Shown: positions 1-7,903 of the stretch, one piece after another
Layout of the letters: the number at the start of each line of letters is the position of its first letter
Position numbering within the stretch: the first letter of the stretch is position 1
Assembly (NCBI GenBank): GCA_944389925.1
Contig: CALXOD010000023.1
Coordinates: 1 to 41,760 of the forward strand
DNA length: 41,760 nucleotides
Source of the DNA: an uncultured Victivallaceae bacterium
GTDB lineage: Bacteria; Verrucomicrobiota; Lentisphaeria; Victivallales; Victivallaceae
Direction: 5' to 3'
Position numbers and translations under genes: made by a program
Notes under the pieces: model-generated
Told to the model about the DNA's origin: nothing
The model's input: only the letters and a program-made list of their open reading frames with translations
Databases searched by the model: none

Positions 1-78
1 ACACCTTCATAAGAGAAAAGTGGAGATTCTCCGCTTTCGGGCAAAACGCGAGTTGAGCTCAAATTTACCCCCAAAACG

Positions 79-104
79 AAAAAACCGACCAGAAGACCGG
101 TCGG
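79..104 (-). terminator. Rho-independent terminator after tRNA-Val
   Basis: Read on the minus strand, an 8-bp stem (CCGACCGG pairing with CTGGTCGG, one G-T wobble) with a TCTT loop is followed at once by six T residues. It lies 17 bases past the 3' end of the tRNA-Val gene and fits a terminator for that transcript. Confidence 0.8.
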
Positions 105-120
105 CGGAGAATTTTGAAAT

Positions 121-197
121 TGGTGGGCGGTAGGGGACTCGAACCCATGACCTCTGCCGTGTGAAAGCAGCGCTCTAGCCAGCTGAGCTAACCGCCC
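121..197 (-). tRNA. tRNA-Val (anticodon CAC)
   Basis: The minus strand folds as a complete 77-base tRNA. The acceptor stem is GGGCGGT with ACCGCCC, the T arm carries GGTTCGAACC, and CCA is encoded. The anticodon stem CTGCT/GGCAG encloses loop TTCACAC, giving anticodon CAC, which reads valine GTG codons. A promoter lies just upstream and a terminator just downstream, so it appears to be a single-gene transcript. Confidence 0.95.
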
Positions 198-209
198 ATA
201 ATGCCCCTT

Positions 210-237
210 AAAATAGCACATCAGCAAACAAAGTCAA
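210..237 (-). promoter_or_regulatory. Promoter of tRNA-Val
   Basis: On the minus strand TTGACT (232-237) and TATTTT (210-215) are separated by 16 bases and lie 12 bases before the tRNA 5' end, as expected for a sigma70-type stable-RNA promoter. Confidence 0.6.
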
Positions 238-328
238 GCCGCATTTTTCAGAAAACCTCCCTCTATCTCACATTTTTCCGGAATTCTTCAGGAATTTCCC
301 GGATATTTTCCCCGGAAAGCCGCCGAAA

Positions 329-358
329 TTGGATTTTTGTCGAAAGAGACGCTATATT
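329..358 (+). promoter_or_regulatory. Promoter of the bamA operon
   Basis: TTGGAT (329-334) and TATATT (353-358) are separated by 18 bases. Transcription would begin near 365, leaving a leader of about 40 bases before the GTG start of bamA. The 238-328 stretch between this and the tRNA-Val promoter shows no other clear signal. Confidence 0.5.
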
Positions 359-406
359 AGAGAGATTGTATGATTTTTCAACCCATAACAGTTCCGGAGT
401 CCCGAC

Positions 407-2725
407 GTGAAATCCCCGGCCAAATGGACCATGACAATGCTGGCGGTATGGAGCGCCTGCACCCTCTCCGCAGCAAAAATCACCGACATCCGTTTCGAAC
501 AGCAGGGCGCCACCCCCCTGTCTGAGGAACAAATCTACTACAACATCCGTCTCCGTCCCGGCAGTGAATACACAAGCGACCTCGTTGACGAAGACATCAA
601 GCGTCTTTACGCCACCGGTAATTTTTCCGACATCGTCTCCCAGACCGAGCCGCAAGCCGACGGCGATGTCAAACTCACTTTCCGACTGCGCCTGAAGCCA
701 CAGGTCCGGAAAATCACTCTTGACGGCAATGCCAAGTTTCCAGCAGACGATCTGGAACCGCTGATCACCCTCGCCGCCGATGCTCCGCTTCATGACGCGA
801 AGTTGCGCGAAAGTCTCACCGCAATCCGAAACTTCTACAAGGAAAAAGGTTACAACGAGGCCACCGTCACTCCCGTCATCGAACCGGCCGGGCCGGATCA
901 GGTGAATGTTGTTTTCCGCATTCACGAAAACCTCCGGTTGAAAGTCGACCATGTCAAGTTCGAAGGCGCCACCGCCTATTCTCAATCCGATCTGAAAAGT
1001 GCTATCGCCAACCGCTATTCCTTCTGGAACGCCCTGCCGTGGGTGGGAAGTTATTTCAACACCGGGCTGCTTGACCGCTCCGAACTGGAAACCGATGAGG
1101 CCCGTGTTCGCAGCCTTTATCTGGACAAAGGCTATTTGGACTTCAAAGTAGACAAGATCGATATCACCCCCACCCCGGACGACCCTGAATATGTGGATCT
1201 GACGTTCCATGTCACCGAAGGCGAACCCTATCAGGTGGCCCATATCACCATCACCGGCAACACCGTCGTTCCCACTCCGGAACTGGAAGCCCTGATCCGG
1301 CTGAAGACGGGAGAAACTTTCAACGGCACTCTGGAGACGGAAGCAACCCGGGCAATTTCCGATTATTACGAATCCCTGGGGTATGTCGATGTCGTCGTCC
1401 GACCGGTCCGGCTTGCCGACTTCCGCAATCATACGGTGGACATCCACTTTGAAATCACGGAAGGTCGCCGCTACACCATCCGGGACGTCGTCATTTCCGG
1501 CAACACCTATACGAAAGACAAAGTCATTCGTCGGGAACTCGCCATTCAGCCCGGCGACCCGGTGGACCGCAACCGCATCGAAGTGAGTAAATCCCGCCTG
1601 ATGGGGATGGGGTATTTCCACAAAGTGGAAGCCACCACGGCCAATGCTGATGCCGTGAACGAAAAAGACGTCAATATCCGCGTGGAAGAAAAGGAAGACC
1701 GTTTCCAGTTCAAAGTCGGCGCCGGCTTCTCCGACGTCAACAGCCTGGTCGGAATGGCGGAAATCTCCAGTAACAACTTTGATCTTTTTAGCCCCGGCAA
1801 CTGGTTCTACGGCGGCGGTCAGCGGCTCCGGCTGCAGGCACTGGTCGGGATTGAACGCATGGGTTTCAACTTCGACTTTACGGAACCCTGGCTGTTCGAC
1901 CTGCCCATGCGATTCGATCTGTCGCTTTACGGCAACCAGATGGACTTTGAACACTGGGACGAACGCCGTTACGGCGGACGAGTGTCCCTGAGCCGCAAAA
2001 TTTTTGATGACTTCACCACCATCACCGGAGCATACAAGTTCGAACAAGTCAACGTCCTGGATATGTCCCACCACGTCGGCCCCGAACTGCGGGAGGAACG
2101 GGGCCGCCAATGGGTCAGCCAGACCTCGCTGATGCTTGACCGCGATACGCGGGACAGTCTGGTATTCCCGACTTCCGGTTACAACCTGAATCTGCTGGCC
2201 GCAGTCTCTCCGAAAATTATGGGCTCCTCCAGCAACTTCTACCGGGTGGAAGCCAAGGGCAGCTATTACCACTCCTTCTTTGAAAAGGCTATTGTGGCCA
2301 TGGGCGGATTCCGCATCGGTACGGTCTCCGCATTCAACCGCAACGACAACGTACCGCTCTTCGAACGGTATTTCCTCGGGGGCGGCGACTCCCTGCGCGG
2401 CTTCCCCTTCCGTGAAGTCTCTCCGCTCAACCATGACGGTGACGCCATGGGCGGCCAGACCATGTTCCTGGGAACCTTTGAAATCAGCCATCCGATCTGG
2501 AGTTTCATCCGCGGTGCCGCTTTTGTGGATATCGGCAATACCTGGGAAAATGCCTGCAGCTTCGGCCCCGGCGGGATCAACGTCGGCGCCGGTTACGGCC
2601 TGCGTATCCAGCTGCCGATGATCAATGCACCGCTCAAACTGGACCTGGCTTATCCGGTAGTCAACAATCAGGACGATGTATCCAGCAAACTGCGTTTTCA
2701 CTTCAATATGGGATTCACCTGGTAA
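407..2725 (+). CDS. bamA: Outer membrane protein assembly factor BamA
   Basis: BamA is the Omp85-family core of the machinery that folds beta-barrel proteins into the outer membrane. The 772-residue product is close to the usual BamA length. It begins with a signal peptide (residues 1-23, hydrophobic stretch ending SAA), continues with POTRA-type repeats to about residue 420, and ends with a barrel. The family's conserved RGF motif is at residues 664-666, after GGGDSL. The last strand ends in aromatic W, the usual place for the barrel sorting signal. The start is GTG at 407, with GGAG seven bases upstream (396-399). mazG follows after two bases and the heptosyltransferase gene overlaps mazG, so the three are probably one envelope-related operon. 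Confidence 0.95.
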   Translation: MKSPAKWTMTMLAVWSACTLSAAKITDIRFEQQGATPLSEEQIYYNIRLRPGSEYTSDLVDEDIKRLYATGNFSDIVSQTEPQADGDVKLTFRLRLKPQVRKITLDGNAKFPADDLEPLITLAADAPLHDAKLRESLTAIRNFYKEKGYNEATVTPVIEPAGPDQVNVVFRIHENLRLKVDHVKFEGATAYSQSDLKSAIANRYSFWNALPWVGSYFNTGLLDRSELETDEARVRSLYLDKGYLDFKVDKIDITPTPDDPEYVDLTFHVTEGEPYQVAHITITGNTVVPTPELEALIRLKTGETFNGTLETEATRAISDYYESLGYVDVVVRPVRLADFRNHTVDIHFEITEGRRYTIRDVVISGNTYTKDKVIRRELAIQPGDPVDRNRIEVSKSRLMGMGYFHKVEATTANADAVNEKDVNIRVEEKEDRFQFKVGAGFSDVNSLVGMAEISSNNFDLFSPGNWFYGGGQRLRLQALVGIERMGFNFDFTEPWLFDLPMRFDLSLYGNQMDFEHWDERRYGGRVSLSRKIFDDFTTITGAYKFEQVNVLDMSHHVGPELREERGRQWVSQTSLMLDRDTRDSLVFPTSGYNLNLLAAVSPKIMGSSSNFYRVEAKGSYYHSFFEKAIVAMGGFRIGTVSAFNRNDNVPLFERYFLGGGDSLRGFPFREVSPLNHDGDAMGGQTMFLGTFEISHPIWSFIRGAAFVDIGNTWENACSFGPGGINVGAGYGLRIQLPMINAPLKLDLAYPVVNNQDDVSSKLRFHFNMGFTW

Positions 2726-2727
2726 AA

Positions 2728-3570
2728 ATGGCTGCTTCACCTGATTTTCATCATCTGCCGCCGAACATTGACTCCCTGCGGCTGATTCTCGAGAAACTGC
2801 GGGCTCCCGGTGGCTGTCCGTGGGATCGCGAACAGACCCGGGAGACGCTGGCCCGTTGCCTGTCGGAGGAATGCGCCGAATTTCTGGATGCGGTGGACCG
2901 CCGGGAACCTGCCGAAATCTGCGATGAACTGGGCGACGTGATGATGAATGTTGTGTTTCAGGCCGTAGTTGCCGCGGAACGCGGAGAATTTACCCTGGAA
3001 GACGTTTTCCGCAACGTCAATGCAAAAATGGTACGCCGCCACGCCCATGTATTCGGCGACGCCACCGCCGAATCCGCCACTGACGTCCTGGCCATCTGGG
3101 AGAAAATCAAAGCCGGCGAGAATCGCCCGCCCCGTGAATCGGTGCTCGACGGGGTCCCCCGGCACCTGAGCGCACTCGACCGGGCGGAAAAAATTCAGAA
3201 AAAAGTGGCCAAAGTGGGCTTCGACTGGAGCCGGGAAACGGAAATTCTGGATAAAATTGCCGAGGAGCTCGCCGAACTACGGGAGGCAATGGCCTCCGGT
3301 GATGCGGAGCACACCGATGAGGAGCTCGGTGATCTGCTGTTTGCCGTGACCAATCTGGCACGCTTCCGGAAACGCCGCACTTCCGAGGAATTGCTGCGTC
3401 AGACCAATGAAAAGTTCATCCATCGCTTTCAGCTGGTGGAAAAGGAATTGAAACGCCGCGGCATCGCCCCCGCAGAAGCCGGCATCGAGCTGTTGGAAAC
3501 CCTTTGGAACGAAGCAAAACGGCAACCCGCCGCAACAGATTGCGGAGAACAACCGCATTCAAAATCATGA
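2728..3570 (+). CDS. mazG: Nucleoside triphosphate pyrophosphohydrolase MazG
   Basis: MazG hydrolyses (d)NTPs to the monophosphate and pyrophosphate in the cytoplasm, clearing aberrant nucleotides. The 280-residue product has the two-repeat layout of full-length bacterial MazG. The signature GGCPWD is at residues 28-33, and the magnesium-binding EExxE (47-51) with ExxD (67-70) follows in the first repeat. A second EELAEL...DEELGD copy lies in the C-terminal half. It starts two bases after the bamA stop with no strong ribosome site of its own, suggesting translational coupling. Its stop overlaps the next start in ATGA. The pairing with outer-membrane genes is probably positional rather than functional. 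Confidence 0.93.
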   Translation: MAASPDFHHLPPNIDSLRLILEKLRAPGGCPWDREQTRETLARCLSEECAEFLDAVDRREPAEICDELGDVMMNVVFQAVVAAERGEFTLEDVFRNVNAKMVRRHAHVFGDATAESATDVLAIWEKIKAGENRPPRESVLDGVPRHLSALDRAEKIQKKVAKVGFDWSRETEILDKIAEELAELREAMASGDAEHTDEELGDLLFAVTNLARFRKRRTSEELLRQTNEKFIHRFQLVEKELKRRGIAPAEAGIELLETLWNEAKRQPAATDCGEQPHSKS

Positions 3571-4679
3571 CGAAACCATTGGACAAGCTGCTGCATTCTC
3601 TGGACATCCGCCGTGAATTCGGCGCCCCGGCGTTCCCGGTCACCCCGATCCCGCCCGAAACCATGCGCAACGGCGTAGTGGTCCGGATGCCCAACTGGCT
3701 GGGAGACGCCGTTATGGCGCTTCCGGCACTGCGACAGTTGAAGAACATGCTGCCGGAACACTGTGCGCTGGCAGTTATCACGCCCCGCGGAATGCGACCG
3801 TTTTATCACGCGCTGCCGTGGGTGGATCTGATTCTGCCGCTGCATGATGCCCACCGCCGGTGGCGATTGGAAGAATTGATGATGGTACGGCGCTTTTCTC
3901 CGGGTTTCGGAGTATTATTCAACAATTCGTTCCGGGATGCACTGATGTTGCGCCTGGCCGGAGCGGGGCCGCTTTACGGGGCCTCGGCCCGGTGCCGCTC
4001 TCTGCTGCTGCGACGCAGCTTCGCCTTTCCCGGGCGGCGGGATCACGAATTGAACCGAATGCACCACGCCAATAAATATCTGGCTATCGTACGGGCTCTG
4101 GGGGCGCCGGAATGGGACGGAACTCTGCCGGAAATCCGGATTGCCCGACCGTTTTTCCAGTTGAGTCCGGAAGTCCGCGCGTTGTGTGACCATCCGAAGC
4201 TGCTGATTCTGGCCGCGGGAGCCGCTTACGGAGCGGCAAAACGCTGGAGCAGCGAAAATTTCAACCGTACCGCAGCAGCCTGGATCGCCCGCGGCGGGAT
4301 CGCTGCCACGGTAGGCACAGCAGGAGAAGCACCGATCGGCGAGGAAATCGCCACCGGACTCCCCCCGAGCAAATTCTTCAATATGATGGGAAAAACCGAC
4401 ATGACCGCCTTGATGTACCTGGTACGTTCCGCACGCGCAGTCATCGCCAACGACAGCGGTGTCATGCATCTGGCGGCGGCGATGGGACGGCCGGGAGTGG
4501 CAGTCTTCGGTTCGACGGATTATTCCGCTACCGGCCCGATCGGGAACAACTGGAAAATTCTCTATTCCGGCCGCTCCTGTTCCCCCTGCTTCGCCCGAAC
4601 CTGTCCCCGGAACAACCCGGAATGCATGACCGACATCCCCGCTGAAACCGCCATTGCAGCGTTGGAAGATTTGTTCTGA
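3567..4679 (+). CDS. waaF: Lipopolysaccharide heptosyltransferase (WaaF-like, GT9)
   Basis: Glycosyltransferase family 9 enzymes of this type add L-glycero-D-manno-heptose from ADP-heptose to the LPS inner core. In this 370-residue product PNWLGD is at 42-47, the sugar-nucleotide loop GAAYGAAKRW at 218-227, and NDSGVMH at 295-301. A cysteine cluster CSPC...C near 338-346 is typical of heptosyltransferase II. The ATG at 3567 is chosen because it overlaps the mazG stop as ATGA; an in-frame ATG at 3504 would overlap mazG by 67 bases. The heptose adenylyltransferase at 7380 supplies the same pathway. Which heptose is transferred cannot be told from sequence alone. Confidence 0.88.
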   Translation: MTKPLDKLLHSLDIRREFGAPAFPVTPIPPETMRNGVVVRMPNWLGDAVMALPALRQLKNMLPEHCALAVITPRGMRPFYHALPWVDLILPLHDAHRRWRLEELMMVRRFSPGFGVLFNNSFRDALMLRLAGAGPLYGASARCRSLLLRRSFAFPGRRDHELNRMHHANKYLAIVRALGAPEWDGTLPEIRIARPFFQLSPEVRALCDHPKLLILAAGAAYGAAKRWSSENFNRTAAAWIARGGIAATVGTAGEAPIGEEIATGLPPSKFFNMMGKTDMTALMYLVRSARAVIANDSGVMHLAAAMGRPGVAVFGSTDYSATGPIGNNWKILYSGRSCSPCFARTCPRNNPECMTDIPAETAIAALEDLF

Positions 4680-4717
4680 TCCCGACGGACATCCTTTTAA
4701 TCTTTCGGATGACGCCG

Positions 4718-5497
4718 TTATTCCGCCGTCACTTCTCCGTCATTTTCATCGTCAGTTCCGGAATTTTTTTCTTTCCGAAAGCGTCCTGTCTTCAGAAAAT
4801 CAGCCACTTGCATCCAAACCGCATGCCGCTGCATCAAAAATGCATGACCGCCAATCGCCGCCCAATGATCCGTCATTCCCGGCATCGGCCATTCGTCTGG
4901 CCGCACTTCCCAGTCCCGGCTTCCGGAAATAATGCCGATCTCGATTTTCTCGGGCCAGGGCAGTTGATTAGCCGTGGAATCCGGCTCGCGCCGCAGATCC
5001 GCCAGCGGCGGCGAAATATGCCGCAGTACGGGCAACAGTCGCAGCGCCCGGCTCGCCGCACGCGATCCCCGGTTCGGCGGCGCCAGCATCACTATGCGGC
5101 CGAACCGGGCGTGCAATTCCGGTGACGCCTCTGCCCACGCGGCCCGAAACAGCAAACCGCCCATACTGTGGGTTACCAGATCCAGCGGCGCTTCCGCCGG
5201 CTGCCGGCGCACCAGCTCCTCAAGCCGGTTCCGCAGGTTCGAACTGTGCCCCATCAGGGATTTCCGATTGTAGGTGGAATAATCATAAAGCCACACCCGG
5301 TAGCCACGAGTTCGGAGAAAATTTCCGAGATTTTTCAAAACCACCCCGCGGTGAGTCAAACCATGTACCAACACCACCAGGCGTCCATTCCACTGCTCCG
5401 GCGGCCTCAAAGCCAGCAACCGGTCACTCTTCCGGCAGGAGTGAAGCCCCAATGCCGGAAGCATTCCCGCTATTCGCCACGCATCGGAAAATTTCAT
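4718..5497 (-). CDS. Alpha/beta hydrolase, lipase-like
   Basis: This 259-residue protein has the layout of a triacylglycerol-lipase/PGAP1-like alpha/beta hydrolase. LVHGL near 43-47 forms the oxyanion region, the nucleophile elbow is THSMGG with Ser111, a candidate acid is Asp195 in GSRDW, and the histidine is His218 in GGHAF. Its substrate is unknown. There is no convincing signal peptide; Cys21 sits in a poor lipobox (LHSC), so localisation is uncertain. The ATG at 5497 follows a GAGGGGAAG ribosome site. The gene converges with the heptosyltransferase gene and follows the alcohol dehydrogenase gene on the same strand after about 100 bases, so the two may be co-transcribed. Confidence 0.75.
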   Translation of the reverse strand: MKFSDAWRIAGMLPALGLHSCRKSDRLLALRPPEQWNGRLVVLVHGLTHRGVVLKNLGNFLRTRGYRVWLYDYSTYNRKSLMGHSSNLRNRLEELVRRQPAEAPLDLVTHSMGGLLFRAAWAEASPELHARFGRIVMLAPPNRGSRAASRALRLLPVLRHISPPLADLRREPDSTANQLPWPEKIEIGIISGSRDWEVRPDEWPMPGMTDHWAAIGGHAFLMQRHAVWMQVADFLKTGRFRKEKNSGTDDENDGEVTAE

Positions 5498-5604
5498 GGG
5501 TGCTTCCCCTCTCCCTTCCGCAGAAAGCCGGCCATTCGCATCTCATACAGTCGCGGAATCGCTCCAGCCGCACATTTGACTACACGGCTCTTCCTGGAAG
5601 TTTT

Positions 5605-6789
5605 TCAACTTTTCCTTAATATTTCGGAAATGATCCGACAGGAATCTTCCAGCGGCACCGGCCGTGGCGCCAGCTGAAGTTTCATCGGATTTTCCGCGGC
5701 GCTCCGGGCGGTGCGTTCCAACAATTCCGGGGTAATCTCCGGAAACGCGCCCAGCGATTCCGGCACGCCGCAACGGGACAGGAATTTCCGGAAAGAGGCC
5801 ACCACCGCTTCGGGCGAATCCCCGGGGAATATGGAACGCAGCAGCATCGTCCGCTCCGCCACCTCCGGCCGCCCCAGATAAAACTCCCAGGCCGCCGGCA
5901 ACAGCATAACCACCGCCAGCCCGTGAGCAATCCGACCGAACCAGGAAAAGCTGCAAAGGTGCGGCAATCCGGTCGATTTGTAGCGGATCACCATCCCTCC
6001 CAGGCAGGAAGCCGCAGCCATCGCCGCGCGGGAATCCGCTCCCGGAGCATCCAGCGCTTCCGGAAGATATCGTTCAATCAGTCGGATTCCGGTCAAGGCC
6101 CAGTCGTTGGCCGCCGCATGCCTTCCGTCCTGCCCGATATTCAGAAATCCTTCGATCAAATGGGCCAGCGCATCGCAGCCGGTAGCCAGCGTTACAGCCC
6201 GCGGCATGGAGGCGGCAAAATCCGGTATCACAAACGAACAGGCGGGAATGATTGCCGGATCGCTGATCAGTTTCTTCACCCCGAGTCTGCGATCCACGAT
6301 GTTGCTGTAAAGCGTCACCTCCGAACCGGTACCGGATGTGGTCGGGAAACAGATCACCCGGTCCGGATTCCCCCCCGGAAATGCCTGCGTATACCGATCC
6401 GATCCGAAATAATCCGCCACCGTCCCTCCAGCCTGATAGACGAGATAAGCCGCCTTGGCCGCGTCCATGACGCTACCGCCCCCCAGAGCAATGACCGTAT
6501 CCGGATTTTCCGCTCGGAGAAAGGCGGTCATCCGTTCTATGGTCTCCACATCCGGCTCCGGAGAAATCTCCCGAAAACGCACAGTTGTTACCGGCACCTC
6601 CGCCGTCAAACGCGCAAAACGGGAAAAAATGCCGGTCTCATCGACGCTGTGTCTCCCCGTAAACAGAGCGATCCTGCGGGAACGCCGCTCCAGCAGCAGC
6701 CGGATCAGCGACGGCCCCGGATTATCGCCGAATACGACGGCAGTGTCCGGATAGTTTTCCCATAAAGTCTGATATTCCGGCGAAATCAT
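5605..6789 (-). CDS. Iron-containing alcohol dehydrogenase
   Basis: This is a group III (Fe-dependent) NAD(P)-linked alcohol dehydrogenase of 394 residues, the normal family size. The nucleotide-binding loop GGGSVMDAAK starts at 103 and PTTSGTGSEVT at 149. The metal ligands are visible as Asp206, His210, His277 and His289. The start at 6789 is fixed by the strong AGGAGG 7 bases upstream; the frame stays open further upstream but then runs into the divergent dCMP deaminase gene. A promoter (6837-6864) precedes it. The substrate cannot be inferred; family members handle simple alcohols, 1,2-propanediol, lactaldehyde or glycerol. Confidence 0.85.
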   Translation of the reverse strand: MISPEYQTLWENYPDTAVVFGDNPGPSLIRLLLERRSRRIALFTGRHSVDETGIFSRFARLTAEVPVTTVRFREISPEPDVETIERMTAFLRAENPDTVIALGGGSVMDAAKAAYLVYQAGGTVADYFGSDRYTQAFPGGNPDRVICFPTTSGTGSEVTLYSNIVDRRLGVKKLISDPAIIPACSFVIPDFAASMPRAVTLATGCDALAHLIEGFLNIGQDGRHAAANDWALTGIRLIERYLPEALDAPGADSRAAMAAASCLGGMVIRYKSTGLPHLCSFSWFGRIAHGLAVVMLLPAAWEFYLGRPEVAERTMLLRSIFPGDSPEAVVASFRKFLSRCGVPESLGAFPEITPELLERTARSAAENPMKLQLAPRPVPLEDSCRIISEILRKS

Positions 6790-6801
6790 GCCTCTTCCTC
6801 C

Positions 6802-6830
6802 TTGCTTCCGCTTCCCCATGTCGTTATAGT
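6802..6830 (+). promoter_or_regulatory. Promoter of dCMP deaminase operon
   Basis: TTGCTT (6802-6807) and TATAGT (6825-6830) are spaced by 17 bases and point toward the dCMP deaminase start at 6904. The site lies back to back with the alcohol dehydrogenase promoter. Confidence 0.5.
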
Positions 6831-6836
6831 AAACAT

Positions 6837-6864
6837 ATAGTATCATATTCGCGGCTGATTGCAA
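6837..6864 (-). promoter_or_regulatory. Promoter of alcohol dehydrogenase
   Basis: On the minus strand TTGCAA (6859-6864) and TACTAT (6837-6842) are 16 bases apart, giving a leader of about 40 bases before the 6789 start. Only six bases separate its -10 from the -10 of the opposite promoter, so the two probably interfere with each other. Confidence 0.55.
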
Positions 6865-6903
6865 GCCACTTTGGAAACGCCTTTTTCCGAAAGGTTCGAA
6901 TTC

Positions 6904-7383
6904 ATGACGCAAAAAGAAACCAGAATCCGTCCCGACTGGGACACCTATTTCATGAGCATCGCCGGTGTGGCCGCCACCCGGAGCAACTGTTCGCGGCGGC
7001 AGGTCGCCGCCGTCATCGTCCGGGACTGCCGGATTATCTCCACCGGTTACAACGGCACCCCGCGGGGCGTGCGCAATTGTTGCGACGGCGGCTGTCCCCG
7101 TTGCAACTCCGACGTTCCCAGCGGCACCGGATTGACCGAATGTCTGTGCAGCCACGCGGAAGAAAATGCCATCGTGCAGGCTGCCTACCACGGCATCGCG
7201 GTAAAGGATGCCATTCTCTACACGACCTTCAGCCCCTGCCTGCAATGCGCAAAAATGATCATCAACGCCGGAATCCGCGAAGTGATTTACCACCGGCGCT
7301 ACTCCATCGATCAAACGTCTCTGGCGCTGTTGCGCGAGGCCGGTGTAAAAGTCCGTCCGCTGGAACCGGAGGTGCAATCATGA
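6904..7383 (+). CDS. Deoxycytidylate (dCMP) deaminase
   Basis: The enzyme converts dCMP to dUMP, the precursor of dTMP, in the cytoplasm. The 159-residue product has the zinc cytidine-deaminase motif HAEE (His84, Glu86) and PCLQC (Cys112, Cys115). A further cysteine group CCDGGCPRC at 59-67 is found in ComEB-type dCMP deaminases. The ATG at 6904 is preferred over an upstream in-frame TTG (6859) because it has AAGG ten bases upstream and gives the standard N-terminus. The stop overlaps the next start as ATGA, coupling it to the heptose adenylyltransferase gene. Confidence 0.88.
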   Translation: MTQKETRIRPDWDTYFMSIAGVAATRSNCSRRQVAAVIVRDCRIISTGYNGTPRGVRNCCDGGCPRCNSDVPSGTGLTECLCSHAEENAIVQAAYHGIAVKDAILYTTFSPCLQCAKMIINAGIREVIYHRRYSIDQTSLALLREAGVKVRPLEPEVQS

Positions 7384-7874
7384 CTTTCACGCCGGATCCG
7401 GCAAGCCGTATCCTGACGCTGGCCGACGCCGTCGTCTGGAGAAATCAACTGCGCAGAGAGGGCAAACAGCTGGTCATCACCAACGGCTGTTTCGACCTGC
7501 TTCACCGCGGGCACGCGGCCTATCTGCGGGAAAGCCGCGAACTCGGCGACGCCCTGCTGGTCCTGGTCAATTCCGATGCCTCGGTTCGAGCTCTGAAAGG
7601 ACCGTCACGCCCGGTGGTCGATGAATACAGCCGATCTTATCTGCTGTGCAGTTTGCGTTGTGTAGATGCAGCCGTGATTTTCAACAGCGCCCGCTGCGCC
7701 GCGGAACTGGCGGCACTGGCGCCGGATCTTTACGTCAAAGGCGGAGACTATACGGTCGAAAAACTCGATCCGGAAGAACGCGGCGCCCTGCAGAAAGCCG
7801 GAACGCGAATCGTTTTCAAACCCTTCGTGCCCGGCTTTTCCACTACCCGGCTGATTGAAAGAATCCAGTCCTGA
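7380..7874 (+). CDS. rfaE2: D-glycero-beta-D-manno-heptose 1-phosphate adenylyltransferase
   Basis: This 164-residue stand-alone nucleotidyltransferase corresponds to the C-terminal domain of HldE (RfaE domain II), which makes ADP-D-glycero-beta-D-manno-heptose for the LPS core. The ITNGCFDLLHRGH block (residues 33-45) carries the HxGH signature. The KGGDY motif lies about two thirds along, and FSTTRLIERI near the end matches the family C-terminus. It starts at 7380 in an ATGA overlap with the dCMP deaminase gene. The kinase half (RfaE domain I) is not in the window, so the pathway is split. It supplies donor for the heptosyltransferase at 3567. Confidence 0.87.
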   Translation: MTFTPDPASRILTLADAVVWRNQLRREGKQLVITNGCFDLLHRGHAAYLRESRELGDALLVLVNSDASVRALKGPSRPVVDEYSRSYLLCSLRCVDAAVIFNSARCAAELAALAPDLYVKGGDYTVEKLDPEERGALQKAGTRIVFKPFVPGFSTTRLIERIQS

Positions 7875-7903
7875 CGCGCCGATGTGCGCCCGGCAGTGCC
7901 GCG

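Noticed and set aside
1-78. Possible gene at the left edge
   Set aside because: A minus-strand ATG lies near position 12 but only a few codons are in the window; nothing can be supported.
263-2740. 825-codon minus-strand frame opposite bamA
   Set aside because: A shadow of bamA codon bias; no recognisable domain, while the plus strand encodes an intact BamA.
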